Shown: positions 16,184-26,367, numbered from the stretch's first letter. The stretch: 64,000 nucleotides of DNA from Chryseobacterium culicis (GCF_002979755.1 NZ_PCPP01000008.1:16992-80991), one strand, 5' to 3'. The notes: generated by a model from the letters alone, not told the origin. Made by a program: numbers and translations.

Positions 16184-19100
16184 ATGAAGAAATTACTACT
16201 ATCGTGCTTGGCTTCCTTAAGTATGGGAGTTTTTGCACAAACTAATGTCGCCAACTATACTTTTTCGAAAAGTACTGGGGTGGCTTATACCTCAATTACG
16301 GGAGGTACAAAATTATTCCCTACCGGAACTAATACAACGTATGACAATGAGGTATCTGCCGCGATTCCTTTATCATCGCCTTTTAACTTTGGCGGTGTTG
16401 CCATGACAACATGCTATGTGAGTGCCAATGGATTTATAACATTTGGAGCGGCTCCTTCAGGAACGAACTATACTCCAATGTCAAGTTTGGGATCAACTAC
16501 AGGAGCAATTTCTGCTTTTGGACAGGATGGAGGATTTTTATCAACAGATTCACCGCAGCCAGCAGGAAACCATGAGGTGAGATATGAGGATCTTGGAACT
16601 GAATTTGTGGTACAGTGGCAGGATCATGCTAACTACCATAATAGATCTACTGAAAAATTAAACTTCCAGATCAGATTGGTTTATGCTACAGGTGAAATAA
16701 AGGTGATCTACGGAAACTGTACAGATCCGGGTACCAGTACTTCAGGCAGTACACCACAGGTAGGGATAAGAGGAAATAGTACTACTTATGCCTCCAATGT
16801 AAATTCCCTGATGATTGGAAATGTACCGTCTGGAACTACTTGTGATTGGTCTAAAGCTGTTACAGCAAGTGCTAATAACAGTACTATGATTTTCTCAAGC
16901 ACAACGAATGCAAGTGTTAAAATCCCGACTGGACTGCAATATTCATGGGCACCGGGTACGCAAGCTCCGGTAAGAACTTTTGCTGCTGCAACCGCAATAA
17001 CCAATAATGCTGCAACAATCAATTGGACTGCTCCGACAGGGGCAACGACTTATAATGTTCAGTATAGAGCGATTGGAAGCTGCGACTGGACTAACTATAG
17101 TGGTAACCCGGTGTCCGCTGCTGCCGCTACCATTAATGGGCTGACTCAGAATACAACTTATCAGGTTCAGGTTCAGGCTTTAAATGGGGCAGCTCAATCT
17201 ATCTACTCTCATATTCCCAATGCTGCCGGATCAGGAAGTGGATATGCATCCGCAGGATCTTTTACCACTACACCAAACTGTGCAATTACAGTAACCGGTC
17301 TTTCTTCCTCTGCTTTAACTCCTGAGTTTGCAACGATAAGCTGGACGGCTTCAACAACGCCTCCAGGGAATGGATATGAATATTATTATTCTACATCTTC
17401 AACTACCCCTATTTCAACGGTGACGCCTTCAGGTTCTGTAGGTGCAGGAGTAACAACCGCAGATTTATCCGGTTTGACTCCTTCAACTCAGTATTATTAT
17501 TGGGTGAGAGGAAATTGTAACGGAACAGATAAAGGGGTATGGTCAAGTTCAGCGAACTTCACAACATTAGGTCTTTGTCCTACAGTTACAGCGCCGGCAT
17601 CCAGTGCTACAGGAGTAAGTGTAACTCCTACAATAACATGGACTGCAATAAATGGTGCTTCCGGTTATAAATTAAAAGTAGGAACAACTTCAGGAGCGAA
17701 TGATGTTTTAGATATGGATATTGCTGGTGGAACTAGTAGCTCTTATGTTTTCTCTACACCTTTGAATTATTCTACTACCTACTATTATTCTGTAACAGCC
17801 TATACAGCTAATATTACAGGACCTGCTACAGCGTGTACAGTGAGATCTTTCCAAACAGCATGTACATCATCTAATTTACCATATACTTTAGATTTTGAAA
17901 GTGTTACAACACCAGCTTTACCAAATTGTACAACTGCTATTAATAGTGGTTCAGGAAATGTATGGAAAACTGCAACGGCTCCAACTGGCTTTACAGGGAA
18001 AGTGCTTAACTATTCATATAACAGTAGTAATGCTGCCAATACATGGTTCTTTACACAAGGTTTAAATCTTACTTCCGGGGTTAGCTACAGAATCAAATAT
18101 AAATATGCAAATGCAACCGGAACAACACAATATCCTGAAAAAGTAAAAGTTGCTTACGGATCTTCAGCTACAAGTGCAGGAATGACAAATACTTTAGCGG
18201 ATCATGCGAATGTTATCGGAGGAACTGCTGTAAATACTTTTGTAGACTTTACACCAAGTGCAACTGGGGTTTATTATTTTGGATTCCAGGCGTATTCTGC
18301 TGCTGATATGAATCAAATCTATGTTGATGATATTAATATAGATGTTACTCCTACTTGTTCAGAGCCATCAGGAGTTGCGGTATCTGCAATTACTACCAAT
18401 GGAGCTAGTATTTCATGGACTGCACCGGCTACTGCTCCTGGAAACGGATATGAATATTATTATTCTACAAACAGTACAGCTCCTACTGCCTCTACTACAG
18501 CTTTAGGGACAAGTACTACCACTTCAGCTCCTTTAACAGGATTGTCTTCTTCTTCTACTTATTATGTATGGGTGAGATCGGTATGTAGTGGTTCTGATAA
18601 GAGTGCATGGAGCATTGCTGCTACATTTAATACACTTTGTGGAACTGTTATGGCTCCTTTTACTCAAAACTTTGATAGTGGAGCAGCACCAAACTGTTGG
18701 AATAATGTAAATCCTACAGCAACAGGTACTGATGCGAACCTTTTCTGGAAATTCTCTGGAAGTGCAGATTACGGTGCAAGCCCTGCGAATAACGGAAAAG
18801 CTGCAGGGACCTATGCGTGGGTAGATGCTAGCTCACCTTATGCGGGAGCTGGTACAAATACTGTACAATTGGTTACTCCTTCTGTAGATTTAACAGGATT
18901 AACGGCGCCTATTGTTTCTTTTGATTGGTTCAAAAATCATTCTACAGTATCTACTACTACCGTTTCACCTTCAAGTTATGATAATAATAAACTTACTGTA
19001 GAAGTGAATGATGGAAATGGCTGGGTAGTGATATTTAGTGATAATACCAACTTAAACCAATGGAGAACAGTTGCTGTTCCTTTAGCAGCTTCTTATATCG

Positions 19101-19462
19101 GAGCAACGATTCAGGTAAGATTTACGGTGGATAAAAATGTAAGTGGCAACGGATATTTCTATGATGATGTTCTTTTAGATAATGTTGAAGTAAAACAAAA
19201 TCCTAATTTGGCAACTTCTGAAACTGCTGCAAAAGACCATAAGATTAATGTATATCCTAATCCGTTTACTGAGACGTTAACAATTTCTGATGTATCCAAG
19301 GTACAGTCTGTTTCAATTGTTGATGTTTCCGGAAGGCTGATTAAAACCATTGAAAAACCTTCTTCTGAACTTCAATTGAGAGATCTTAAAGAAGGATTGT
19401 ATTTAGTAGTCTTGAATATGAAAGACGGATCTAAACAAACCGTTAAAGCTATTAAGAGATAA
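16184..19462 (+). CDS. T9SS type A secreted multidomain protein (FN3 and jelly-roll modules)
   Basis: 1092 residues. Signal peptide 1-18 (MKKLLLSCLASLSMGVFA). Then an N-terminal beta-rich domain (about 20-255), two fibronectin type III domains (about 265-360 and 365-460), an Ig/FN3-like unit (about 470-565), a jelly-roll module (about 568-720), another FN3 (about 727-815) and a second jelly-roll (about 820-1010). The T9SS type A sorting domain covers the last 75 residues, with YPNPF and the ending DGSKQTVKAIKR. It is an exported or surface-anchored adhesin-like protein; no catalytic motif was seen. Its jelly-roll and FN3 units closely resemble those of the gene at 22592. Its 3' end and terminator are nearly identical to those of the next gene. 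Confidence 0.85.
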   Translation: MKKLLLSCLASLSMGVFAQTNVANYTFSKSTGVAYTSITGGTKLFPTGTNTTYDNEVSAAIPLSSPFNFGGVAMTTCYVSANGFITFGAAPSGTNYTPMSSLGSTTGAISAFGQDGGFLSTDSPQPAGNHEVRYEDLGTEFVVQWQDHANYHNRSTEKLNFQIRLVYATGEIKVIYGNCTDPGTSTSGSTPQVGIRGNSTTYASNVNSLMIGNVPSGTTCDWSKAVTASANNSTMIFSSTTNASVKIPTGLQYSWAPGTQAPVRTFAAATAITNNAATINWTAPTGATTYNVQYRAIGSCDWTNYSGNPVSAAAATINGLTQNTTYQVQVQALNGAAQSIYSHIPNAAGSGSGYASAGSFTTTPNCAITVTGLSSSALTPEFATISWTASTTPPGNGYEYYYSTSSTTPISTVTPSGSVGAGVTTADLSGLTPSTQYYYWVRGNCNGTDKGVWSSSANFTTLGLCPTVTAPASSATGVSVTPTITWTAINGASGYKLKVGTTSGANDVLDMDIAGGTSSSYVFSTPLNYSTTYYYSVTAYTANITGPATACTVRSFQTACTSSNLPYTLDFESVTTPALPNCTTAINSGSGNVWKTATAPTGFTGKVLNYSYNSSNAANTWFFTQGLNLTSGVSYRIKYKYANATGTTQYPEKVKVAYGSSATSAGMTNTLADHANVIGGTAVNTFVDFTPSATGVYYFGFQAYSAADMNQIYVDDINIDVTPTCSEPSGVAVSAITTNGASISWTAPATAPGNGYEYYYSTNSTAPTASTTALGTSTTTSAPLTGLSSSSTYYVWVRSVCSGSDKSAWSIAATFNTLCGTVMAPFTQNFDSGAAPNCWNNVNPTATGTDANLFWKFSGSADYGASPANNGKAAGTYAWVDASSPYAGAGTNTVQLVTPSVDLTGLTAPIVSFDWFKNHSTVSTTTVSPSSYDNNKLTVEVNDGNGWVVIFSDNTNLNQWRTVAVPLAASYIGATIQVRFTVDKNVSGNGYFYDDVLLDNVEVKQNPNLATSETAAKDHKINVYPNPFTETLTISDVSKVQSVSIVDVSGRLIKTIEKPSSELQLRDLKEGLYLVVLNMKDGSKQTVKAIKR

Positions 19463-19475
19463 AAATAATTTCTTA

Positions 19476-19522
19476 AAAATAAGAAAAAGAGGCTGCTCAA
19501 TTTGAGTAGTCTCTTTTTTTAT
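19476..19522 (+). terminator. Terminator after the first T9SS type A gene
   Basis: AAAAAGAGGCTGCTCAATTT pairs imperfectly with the following GAGTAGTCTCTTTTTTT. The same structure and flanks recur at 22425-22474. Confidence 0.75.
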
Positions 19523-19617
19523 GCTTTGCGATTGAGTCCTTTTGGGGTGCTATCTTTTTTTTTAAAGTGTTTTGAATTATTGTAACTTAGTGGGCATTAA
19601 TAACCTAAAACTTTAAA

Positions 19618-22419
19618 ATGAAGAAAATCTTACTTTTATGCTTATTGACAGTAAGTATTGTACTAAGTGCTCAGATCAAATTAGGGGCAGGAAGTACAGA
19701 CACAGGTAATGCTCCGGTCAATACTGATTATAGCACATCCTATTCGCAGCAGATTTTTACAAAACAAGAAATTAATGCTGATACAGCTGGTAACATCACT
19801 GGGCTTAAATTCTATGTAACTTCTTCTGCTAATCCTTACTACCAATCAAACTGGGATGTGTATATAGGACATACTACAAAAGCGACTTTCGCTGCTAATG
19901 ATAATTGGATTCAATCTGGGCAAATGGTAAAGGTTTATTCCGGTAATATTAAAAATGTAAATGGAATTATAGATATAACCTTTACAACTCCTTTTACATA
20001 TGATAATGTCCAGAACTTAGTAATTGCAGTTCATGGAATGCTATCTAACGACAATCCTTCTAATCAGTTTTTTGTCTACAATACTACAGAAGGAGGGGCT
20101 CGTTATCTTTTAGATCCTGGTTTTGGGGATCCTTCTACTAGCTATCAGGGAAATGTTTTGCCATATAAATCTGTAATAACTCTTAAAGGGTTGGTATCTA
20201 GTGTTTTGCCGGTGTGTCCTGCAGTGTCTTATCCTGCTGATAATGCAATACTTGTTCCTGTTTCCCCGGCTATTATCTGGGCAGCATCACCAGAGGCGAC
20301 GGGTTATAAGGTTTCTATAGGGACTACTCCGGGAGGAACGGATGTGCTTAACGAACAATGGGTAGCCGCAACGAGTTTTACTCCGCCAACTCCACTTTTA
20401 TATAATACCACTTATTATCTTAAAGTGACTGCTATTGGATCGGCTGGTGAATCTTCTGGTTGTTTTAATAGAAAGTTTAAAACAACACCATTGCCACCAT
20501 CTAATGATGAATGTGTAAACGCTATAAATTTAGCTGTTAATCCATCTATGGATTGTACAAATATAACTTCCGGAACAACTTTGCTTGCAACATCAAGCGT
20601 AGCACCTGCTTCTTGTAATACTTCTTATAGCCATAATGATGTGTGGTATAAGTTTACAGCTACTAATTCCAGACATATGATTAAACTAAGTAATATAGTT
20701 TCTGTGGGAACGGTAAACACTACATACTTATACGCTCAGGTTTTTAAAGGTGACTGTAATAATTTAACCAGTCATTTATGTTTCAACGATGCCAATGGTA
20801 GCCTAGGATATACCTTTGCGGAAGGTCTTACTGTAGGAGAGACTTATTATGTAAAAGTGTATAGTTTGGCTGGAAATGGTAATGCCCAAAATTTTAATAT
20901 ATGTATAGGGGTTCCTCCACCATCTCCTTCCAATGATCATTGTACAGGTGCTATAGATCTGCCTGTAAATCCTAATATGACTTGTTCAGTCGTTACTTTA
21001 GGAACAACTTCTTGGGCTACAAAAACACCTATGTCTATTTGTAATACTAATTCTGAATATGATGTCTGGTATAAATTTACAGCTACGGCTACTAAACATA
21101 TGGTTAGAATAACTGATATAAGTTCTGTCGGACCAACTTATTCTGTTAATACTGAATTTAGAGTGTTTGGTGGTAGTTGTGATAATTTAATTTGTAAAGG
21201 TGGTGGTGCAAATACTAATCTTATTATAGGTCTTACTGTGGGAGAGACTTATTATGTTAGGGTATATCAGCCTAATGGAAATGTAGGGAATGCAATCAAT
21301 TTTAAAATATGTATAGGAACAGATTCTGCATTACCACCATTGAATGATGAATGTGATAATGCAATTGTTTTAACAGTTAACCCTGATCTGAATTGCTCAG
21401 TTGTAACAATGGGGCAAACAGCAGGGGCTACAGCATCTGGTGGAGCAGGAGTACCATGCACTGGAAACCCCGATGATGATGTGTGGTTTAAGTTTGTAGC
21501 AACATCAACCAGTCATAGGATTAGTTTGATAAATATTGTTCCTACTGGAGCATTTTATGCAGATAGTCTTATTAATTTTCAGGTTTTCAAAGGTACTTGT
21601 GGTAACTTAACAAACTTTAAATGCTCATATCCTACAATGAGTAATATTACAGGTTTTACGGTAGGAGAAACTTATTATGTGAGGGTTTACAGCTATGGAG
21701 GTCCGGAATCTAATCAAAATTTTAATATATGTGTTGGAACAATACCACCACCAGTGAATGATGATTGTTCGGGTGCTTTAATGGCATCAGTGTTCCCTTA
21801 TACTTATACTCAGACTGATGCTCAGAATACAACTAATAATGATGGATTTGTTACAGTTTGCTCTGATGGAATGAATAATGGGACATGGTTTACTTTTATA
21901 GGCAACGGAACTAAACATACAATTACAGTATCTATGCCCACAGGAAGTAGTTTTAATCCTCAGATTGGATTATTTGGAGGAAGTTGTGGAAATTTAACTT
22001 GTGTAAAAACGGTAGACTCTTTCTTCGGAGGATATACAGAAACATTGAGCTATGACACCGTTGCTGGAACTGTGTATTATGTGAATGTTGGGAACCAGCA
22101 TAATTCCATTGATAATATGGAGGATGTTTTTACTATTACAATCCAAAGAGAGGGAGATGTGAGTCTTAATACATCCGAAGCTTCTAATAGAAAAGAAGAT
22201 ATTGATGTATATCCTAATCCATTTAAGGAGGTACTCAATATTTCAAAAGCAGATAAGGTAAAATCAGTTTCCATTCTGGATTCTTCCGGAAGATTGATTA
22301 AAACTATCGATACTCCTTCTTCTTCACTTCACTTAGGAGATCTGAAACAAGGTGTATATTTAGTCGTATTGAATATGAAAGACGGATCTAAACAAACCGT
22401 TAAGGCAATTAAGAGATAA
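19618..22419 (+). CDS. T9SS type A secreted protein with four tandem repeats
   Basis: 933 residues. Signal peptide 1-18. A jelly-roll-like domain covers about 20-195 and an FN3-like domain about 200-288. Four related domains follow, of roughly 140 residues each. They begin with a (P)PSNDEC.NAI-type segment and carry D-V-W-Y-K-F-T-A and VGETYYVKVY-like strands, each with paired Cys. The last is the most diverged. A T9SS type A sorting domain with YPNPF ends the protein. The repeats resemble beta-sandwich adhesin modules; ligand unknown. The last codons and 3' region are almost identical to those of the preceding gene. Confidence 0.85.
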   Translation: MKKILLLCLLTVSIVLSAQIKLGAGSTDTGNAPVNTDYSTSYSQQIFTKQEINADTAGNITGLKFYVTSSANPYYQSNWDVYIGHTTKATFAANDNWIQSGQMVKVYSGNIKNVNGIIDITFTTPFTYDNVQNLVIAVHGMLSNDNPSNQFFVYNTTEGGARYLLDPGFGDPSTSYQGNVLPYKSVITLKGLVSSVLPVCPAVSYPADNAILVPVSPAIIWAASPEATGYKVSIGTTPGGTDVLNEQWVAATSFTPPTPLLYNTTYYLKVTAIGSAGESSGCFNRKFKTTPLPPSNDECVNAINLAVNPSMDCTNITSGTTLLATSSVAPASCNTSYSHNDVWYKFTATNSRHMIKLSNIVSVGTVNTTYLYAQVFKGDCNNLTSHLCFNDANGSLGYTFAEGLTVGETYYVKVYSLAGNGNAQNFNICIGVPPPSPSNDHCTGAIDLPVNPNMTCSVVTLGTTSWATKTPMSICNTNSEYDVWYKFTATATKHMVRITDISSVGPTYSVNTEFRVFGGSCDNLICKGGGANTNLIIGLTVGETYYVRVYQPNGNVGNAINFKICIGTDSALPPLNDECDNAIVLTVNPDLNCSVVTMGQTAGATASGGAGVPCTGNPDDDVWFKFVATSTSHRISLINIVPTGAFYADSLINFQVFKGTCGNLTNFKCSYPTMSNITGFTVGETYYVRVYSYGGPESNQNFNICVGTIPPPVNDDCSGALMASVFPYTYTQTDAQNTTNNDGFVTVCSDGMNNGTWFTFIGNGTKHTITVSMPTGSSFNPQIGLFGGSCGNLTCVKTVDSFFGGYTETLSYDTVAGTVYYVNVGNQHNSIDNMEDVFTITIQREGDVSLNTSEASNRKEDIDVYPNPFKEVLNISKADKVKSVSILDSSGRLIKTIDTPSSSLHLGDLKQGVYLVVLNMKDGSKQTVKAIKR

Positions 22420-22424
22420 AATAA

Positions 22425-22474
22425 TTTCTTAAAAATAAGAAAAAGAGGCTGCTCAATTTGAGTAGTCTCTTTTT
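22425..22474 (+). terminator. Terminator after the second T9SS type A gene
   Basis: Same GAGGCTGCTCAATTTGAGTA hairpin and T run as at 19476-19522, in near-identical flanking sequence. Confidence 0.75.
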
Positions 22475-22561
22475 TATGGGTGGAATTATCTTTTATGAAA
22501 GGAAAAGTTTAATTCGTTGTGAGATAATTAAAAAAATATTTTTTTTATTGTTGATTTTCAC

Positions 22562-22569
22562 TAGATTTG
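22562..22569 (+). promoter_or_regulatory. -7 promoter box of the third T9SS type A gene
   Basis: TAGATTTG fits TAnnTTTG exactly and lies 22 bp before the ATG. Confidence 0.5.
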
Positions 22570-22591
22570 ATTAACTAATACTGTTTTTTAT

Positions 22592-24916
22592 ATGAGAAAT
22601 TTTTTACTTGTTGGTTTCTTAATGGCCGGCTTTTTATCCTCCGCACAGACTTACTGTACGCCAGCGTTTGCTAGTGGGTGTAGTGGAGGGGACGTGATAG
22701 ATTCTTTTGCAATTCCGGGTGCCGGATTTGATCATCCTGATACAGGTTGTTCTACTGATGCATATGGAGATTACACTTCAATGACAATTAACCTGAGTGC
22801 AGGTTTAAGTTATGATTTTAGCGTTAAACATGGGTATAGTGATCAGAATGTACGTGTTTGGATAGATTTTAATAACGACGGAACTTTTGATGATGCCGCT
22901 CCGGAACTTGTAGCGTCTGCAAGTAGTACTCTTGTAGGGGCAAACAATATTACCTCAGGGCTTATCACAATTCCTTCTACCGTTACTCCTGGTACTTACA
23001 GAATGAGAGTGGGAGACAGGTTCTCCAGTGATCCTATTCCTTGTAATACCGATGGATATGGAGAAGCTCATGATTATACAGTAGTTATTGGTGCGGTTCC
23101 AACTTGTTTTGCGCCGTCTGCTTTAACGGTATCTGCGGTTACAGCAAATTCTGCTCAGGTGGGATGGACTGCTCCATCTTCTGCCCCGGGCAGCGGATAC
23201 GAATATTATTATTCAACCTCCAGTACATATCCTGCTGCTTCCGTAGTGGTTTCCGGAACAAGCAGTGGATTAACTGCCAATCTCCCTTCACTTGCAGCAG
23301 CCACTACTTACCATGTGTGGGTACGTTCTGTATGCAGTACTTCAAATAAGAGTGCGTGGTCTCAAATGGCAACATTTATGACATCCTGTATTTCTGTAGG
23401 GGTACCATATGCATTAGACTTCGAAAGTATAACTCCACCTGATATGCCGAGCTGTACTTCAGTAGTGAATGACGGTTCAGGAAATCTGTGGGAGACAGGT
23501 GATCTGGATGCTCAAGGATTTACAGGAAATGTCCTTCAGTACTCTTATGACTATGCCGATAATGCGGATACCTGGTTTTTTACCAACGGTATTAACCTTA
23601 CTGCAGGAGTAACTTATAGAATTAAATATAAATATGCAAATGCAGAAGGAACTGTATACGTAGAAAAACTAAAGGTAGCCTACGGAACTTCAGCTACAGG
23701 CGCAGGAATGACCAATACATTAGCAGATCACTCAAATATTGTTAGCAGTACAGCAACAAGTGCTTTTGCAAACTTCACACCCACTACCACAGGAGTTTAT
23801 TATTTTGGATTCCAGGCATATTCTGATGCGAATATGAATCAATTATATGTGGATGATATTAATATAGATGTAGCACCAGCTTGTAGTGAGCCTAATGCCT
23901 TAGTTGTTTCAAATATTACGGCCGGAGGAGCTACGGTTTCCTGGACGGCAGCTACTCCTGTGCCTGCAAACGGATATGATATTTATTACAGCACAACGAA
24001 TACAGCACCTACAGCTACAAGTACACCTAATTTTACAGGAATTACGGCGGCTACTTATACTATTCCTAGCTTAGCGCCTTCCACAGCTTATTATGTGTGG
24101 GTAAGATCTGCATGCAGTGCAACAAGCAAAAGTGTATGGAGTGATCATGCGACCTTTACAACATTATGTTCAAGCGTGAATCTTCCTTACACAATAGATT
24201 TTGAAAACGTTACTGTTCCAGATCTGCCTGGTTGTACAGTCAATGTTAATGCAGGAACAGGAAATGATTGGGAAACAATGGACCCTCCTTCTGATAGCCA
24301 GGGCTTCACTACCAATGTGTTAAAATATCAGTATAACTCTTCCAATTCTGGCAATGCATGGTTCTTTACACAAGGATTGAATTTGACAGCAGGAGTGCAG
24401 TATACCATCAGTTATAAGTATGGTAATAACTCATCAACTTATGTTGAGAAATTGAAAGTTGCCTATGGAACATCACCAGATGCATCAGCGATGACAGGAT
24501 CTATAGCAGATTATCCTTCAATTAATGATGAAATGGCTCATACAGAATCTATAACATTTACAGTTCCTACAACAGGAGTATATTTCTTTGGATTTAATGC
24601 TTATTCAGATCCGGATCAGTATAATCTGTATATAGATGATATTAGTATTAACAACGCGAATCTGGCAACAGCTGAAACGGCTGTAGCGAAAAATAATATT
24701 CAGGTTTATCCTAATCCGTTTACAGACGTATTGAATATCTCCGATATTAAAAATGTGAAAAATGTATCAGTAACAGATGTTACAGGAAGATTGGTAAAAA
24801 CAATTGCAAACCCTGAATCTGTGATTCATTTAAGAGATTTAATGCAGGGTGTTTATTTAATAACACTGGAAATGAAAGACGGATCTAAACAAACGATCAA
24901 GGCGATTAAAAAATAA
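22592..24916 (+). CDS. T9SS type A secreted protein with GEVED, FN3 and jelly-roll modules
   Basis: 774 residues. Signal peptide 1-18. A GEVED-type domain (about 40-165) ends in GEAHDYTVVI and contains WIDFNNDGTFDD, a calcium-binding-like loop. FN3 (about 170-262), jelly-roll (265-425), FN3 (430-520) and a second jelly-roll (525-690) follow, then the T9SS type A domain with YPNPF. The first jelly-roll is very similar to that of the gene at 16184 (shared YYFGFQAYS and YVDDINID strands). A surface or released protein, probably adhesive; no catalytic motif seen. Confidence 0.85.
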   Translation: MRNFLLVGFLMAGFLSSAQTYCTPAFASGCSGGDVIDSFAIPGAGFDHPDTGCSTDAYGDYTSMTINLSAGLSYDFSVKHGYSDQNVRVWIDFNNDGTFDDAAPELVASASSTLVGANNITSGLITIPSTVTPGTYRMRVGDRFSSDPIPCNTDGYGEAHDYTVVIGAVPTCFAPSALTVSAVTANSAQVGWTAPSSAPGSGYEYYYSTSSTYPAASVVVSGTSSGLTANLPSLAAATTYHVWVRSVCSTSNKSAWSQMATFMTSCISVGVPYALDFESITPPDMPSCTSVVNDGSGNLWETGDLDAQGFTGNVLQYSYDYADNADTWFFTNGINLTAGVTYRIKYKYANAEGTVYVEKLKVAYGTSATGAGMTNTLADHSNIVSSTATSAFANFTPTTTGVYYFGFQAYSDANMNQLYVDDINIDVAPACSEPNALVVSNITAGGATVSWTAATPVPANGYDIYYSTTNTAPTATSTPNFTGITAATYTIPSLAPSTAYYVWVRSACSATSKSVWSDHATFTTLCSSVNLPYTIDFENVTVPDLPGCTVNVNAGTGNDWETMDPPSDSQGFTTNVLKYQYNSSNSGNAWFFTQGLNLTAGVQYTISYKYGNNSSTYVEKLKVAYGTSPDASAMTGSIADYPSINDEMAHTESITFTVPTTGVYFFGFNAYSDPDQYNLYIDDISINNANLATAETAVAKNNIQVYPNPFTDVLNISDIKNVKNVSVTDVTGRLVKTIANPESVIHLRDLMQGVYLITLEMKDGSKQTIKAIKK

Positions 24917-24941
24917 TTCATCATTTAAATAAAAAGAAGGG

Positions 24942-24968
24942 GACGGATCATTATGATCCGTCTTTTTT
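24942..24968 (+). terminator. Terminator after the third T9SS type A gene
   Basis: GACGGATCAT and ATGATCCGTC form a perfect 10-bp stem with a 1-nt spacer, followed by six T. Confidence 0.9.
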
Positions 24969-25001
24969 ATGGGAGTTGGGATTTGTTTTGAAATATTTAT
25001 G

Positions 25002-25031
25002 AAAAAAAAGGAGAGCAGAATATTCTGCTCT
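25002..25031 (-). terminator. Terminator of the K+ channel / small membrane protein pair
   Basis: AGAGCAGAATATTCTGCTCT at 25012-25031 is a perfect palindrome. On the minus strand it is followed by CC and a T run. It lies 57 bp past the stop of the 52-residue ORF. Confidence 0.75.
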
Positions 25032-25087
25032 TCTTTTATATTTTATCCTGTGGCCATCACTGATGATGGAGTATTACCCATTGTTCG

Positions 25088-25246
25088 CTATTTATTGGGT
25101 ACCGGCTGTATATCTCCCTTATTCATAAGATCAAAAACAGTAGGGAAGAACATTACTAATATAAAGTAGATGATGATCATCAGTACAATCAGTGCAAAAA
25201 GAATAATCACTAAGCTATTGGGTTTGTTTTTCTGTTTCGGTTCCAT
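25088..25246 (-). CDS. Small single-pass membrane protein (52 residues)
   Basis: Reads MEPKQKNKPNSLVIILF, then a strongly hydrophobic stretch (about residues 12-35), then FDLMNKGDIQPVPNK and a TAG. A positively charged N-terminus before one transmembrane helix predicts N-in topology. It starts 43 bp after the K+ channel stop on the same strand and precedes the shared terminator, so the two are probably co-transcribed. It could be a channel accessory peptide, but the only evidence is adjacency. I do not recognise the family. Confidence 0.6.
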   Translation of the reverse strand: MEPKQKNKPNSLVIILFALIVLMIIIYFILVMFFPTVFDLMNKGDIQPVPNK

Positions 25247-25289
25247 GATTTTGTGGTATTTGGTGAATAAATTTTATTTATACCAAATA

Positions 25290-26117
25290 TTAAGCTAATT
25301 TCTTGCCACATTTCTTACAATACCTTGCATCATCATCAATATCTTCATTTCCGCAGCGTTCGCACTCCAGTTCAAGGTTTTGTCTTTTGTTTCTCATTTC
25401 TGCGGTTACAATACCAGTGGGAACTGCGATAATGGAATAACCGGCCAGCATCAGAACAACCGCAAAAAACTTCCCTAAAGGCGTAATAGGCGATACATCA
25501 CCATACCCTACAGTGGTTACCGTAACCACTGCCCAGTAAATGGATTGGGGGATTGTTTCAAAGCCTTGTCTTCCGCCTTCTACCATGAACATAAGGGAGC
25601 CTACAATGACTGAAAAAATAATCAGGAACAAAAGGAAGATATAAATTTTTCTCGAACTGTTTTTTAAAGCCCTTACAATTAAATATCCATCATTCATGAA
25701 ATCCAGCAAATTGAAAATCCTGAAAATCCTCAGCATTCTCAACATTCTGAAAATCAGAAAGTATTTGGTGATGGGGAAGAAAAAGCTAAGGAAAAAAGGA
25801 ACCAGCGCCAGAAAATCAATAACCCCGAAAAAACTGAATATATAATTCCGTTTATTTTTTACCACCGCAATCCGCATAGAATATTCCATAGTGAAGAAAA
25901 TGGAGATCACCCATTCAAGTATCAAAAAAGTATAATGGAATCTTTTATCAAGTTTTGGGACACTTTCCATCATAATAATAGCAGTACTTGCCAGAATTAA
26001 AGACAATAATATGATGTCGAACAGTTTTCCAAGCTTCGTATCGGAGCGATAAATTATCCGGTAAAGGAATCTTTTCCAAAGAGTGTCCTCAGGAATAAGA
26101 TTATGTTCTCTTTCCAT
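25290..26117 (-). CDS. Voltage-gated-type potassium channel with C-terminal zinc ribbon
   Basis: 275 residues with six predicted membrane helices. S4 carries regularly spaced arginines (FRMLRMLRIFRIF, about 122-134). The pore has the K+ selectivity filter TTVGYGD near residue 200. S6 ends in AVPTGIVTAE. The protein closes with a short cytoplasmic tail containing a CxxC ... CxxC zinc ribbon (CERCGNED ... YCKKCGKK), instead of the RCK or cyclic-nucleotide domain found in many bacterial channels. It is an inner-membrane K+ channel; gating ligand unknown. Confidence 0.9.
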   Translation of the reverse strand: MEREHNLIPEDTLWKRFLYRIIYRSDTKLGKLFDIILLSLILASTAIIMMESVPKLDKRFHYTFLILEWVISIFFTMEYSMRIAVVKNKRNYIFSFFGVIDFLALVPFFLSFFFPITKYFLIFRMLRMLRIFRIFNLLDFMNDGYLIVRALKNSSRKIYIFLLFLIIFSVIVGSLMFMVEGGRQGFETIPQSIYWAVVTVTTVGYGDVSPITPLGKFFAVVLMLAGYSIIAVPTGIVTAEMRNKRQNLELECERCGNEDIDDDARYCKKCGKKLA

Positions 26118-26367
26118 TTATATAAGGTTATTTCACAGCGAAGTTAATAATTTCTATAAAGTATAGGGTAAATATATGACTGTTAAAAGAATCTTGCAAA
26201 TGTTAAAATAAAATTCATCATTAAAAAGTGAATTATCTACACTTAATCGTGTGTATTTCAGAGTGTTATATTTAACAAAATACGAATAAAATATGACATA
26301 TAAAAATGTTTTTTTTAACATTTTTATACACCAAGTTTGTAATTTTAATCTACAAAAGCTTTATATC

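Noticed and set aside
24969..25169. 66-residue ORF on the plus strand
   Set aside because: It lies opposite the 52-residue membrane protein and across the terminator palindromes, and has no family or promoter.
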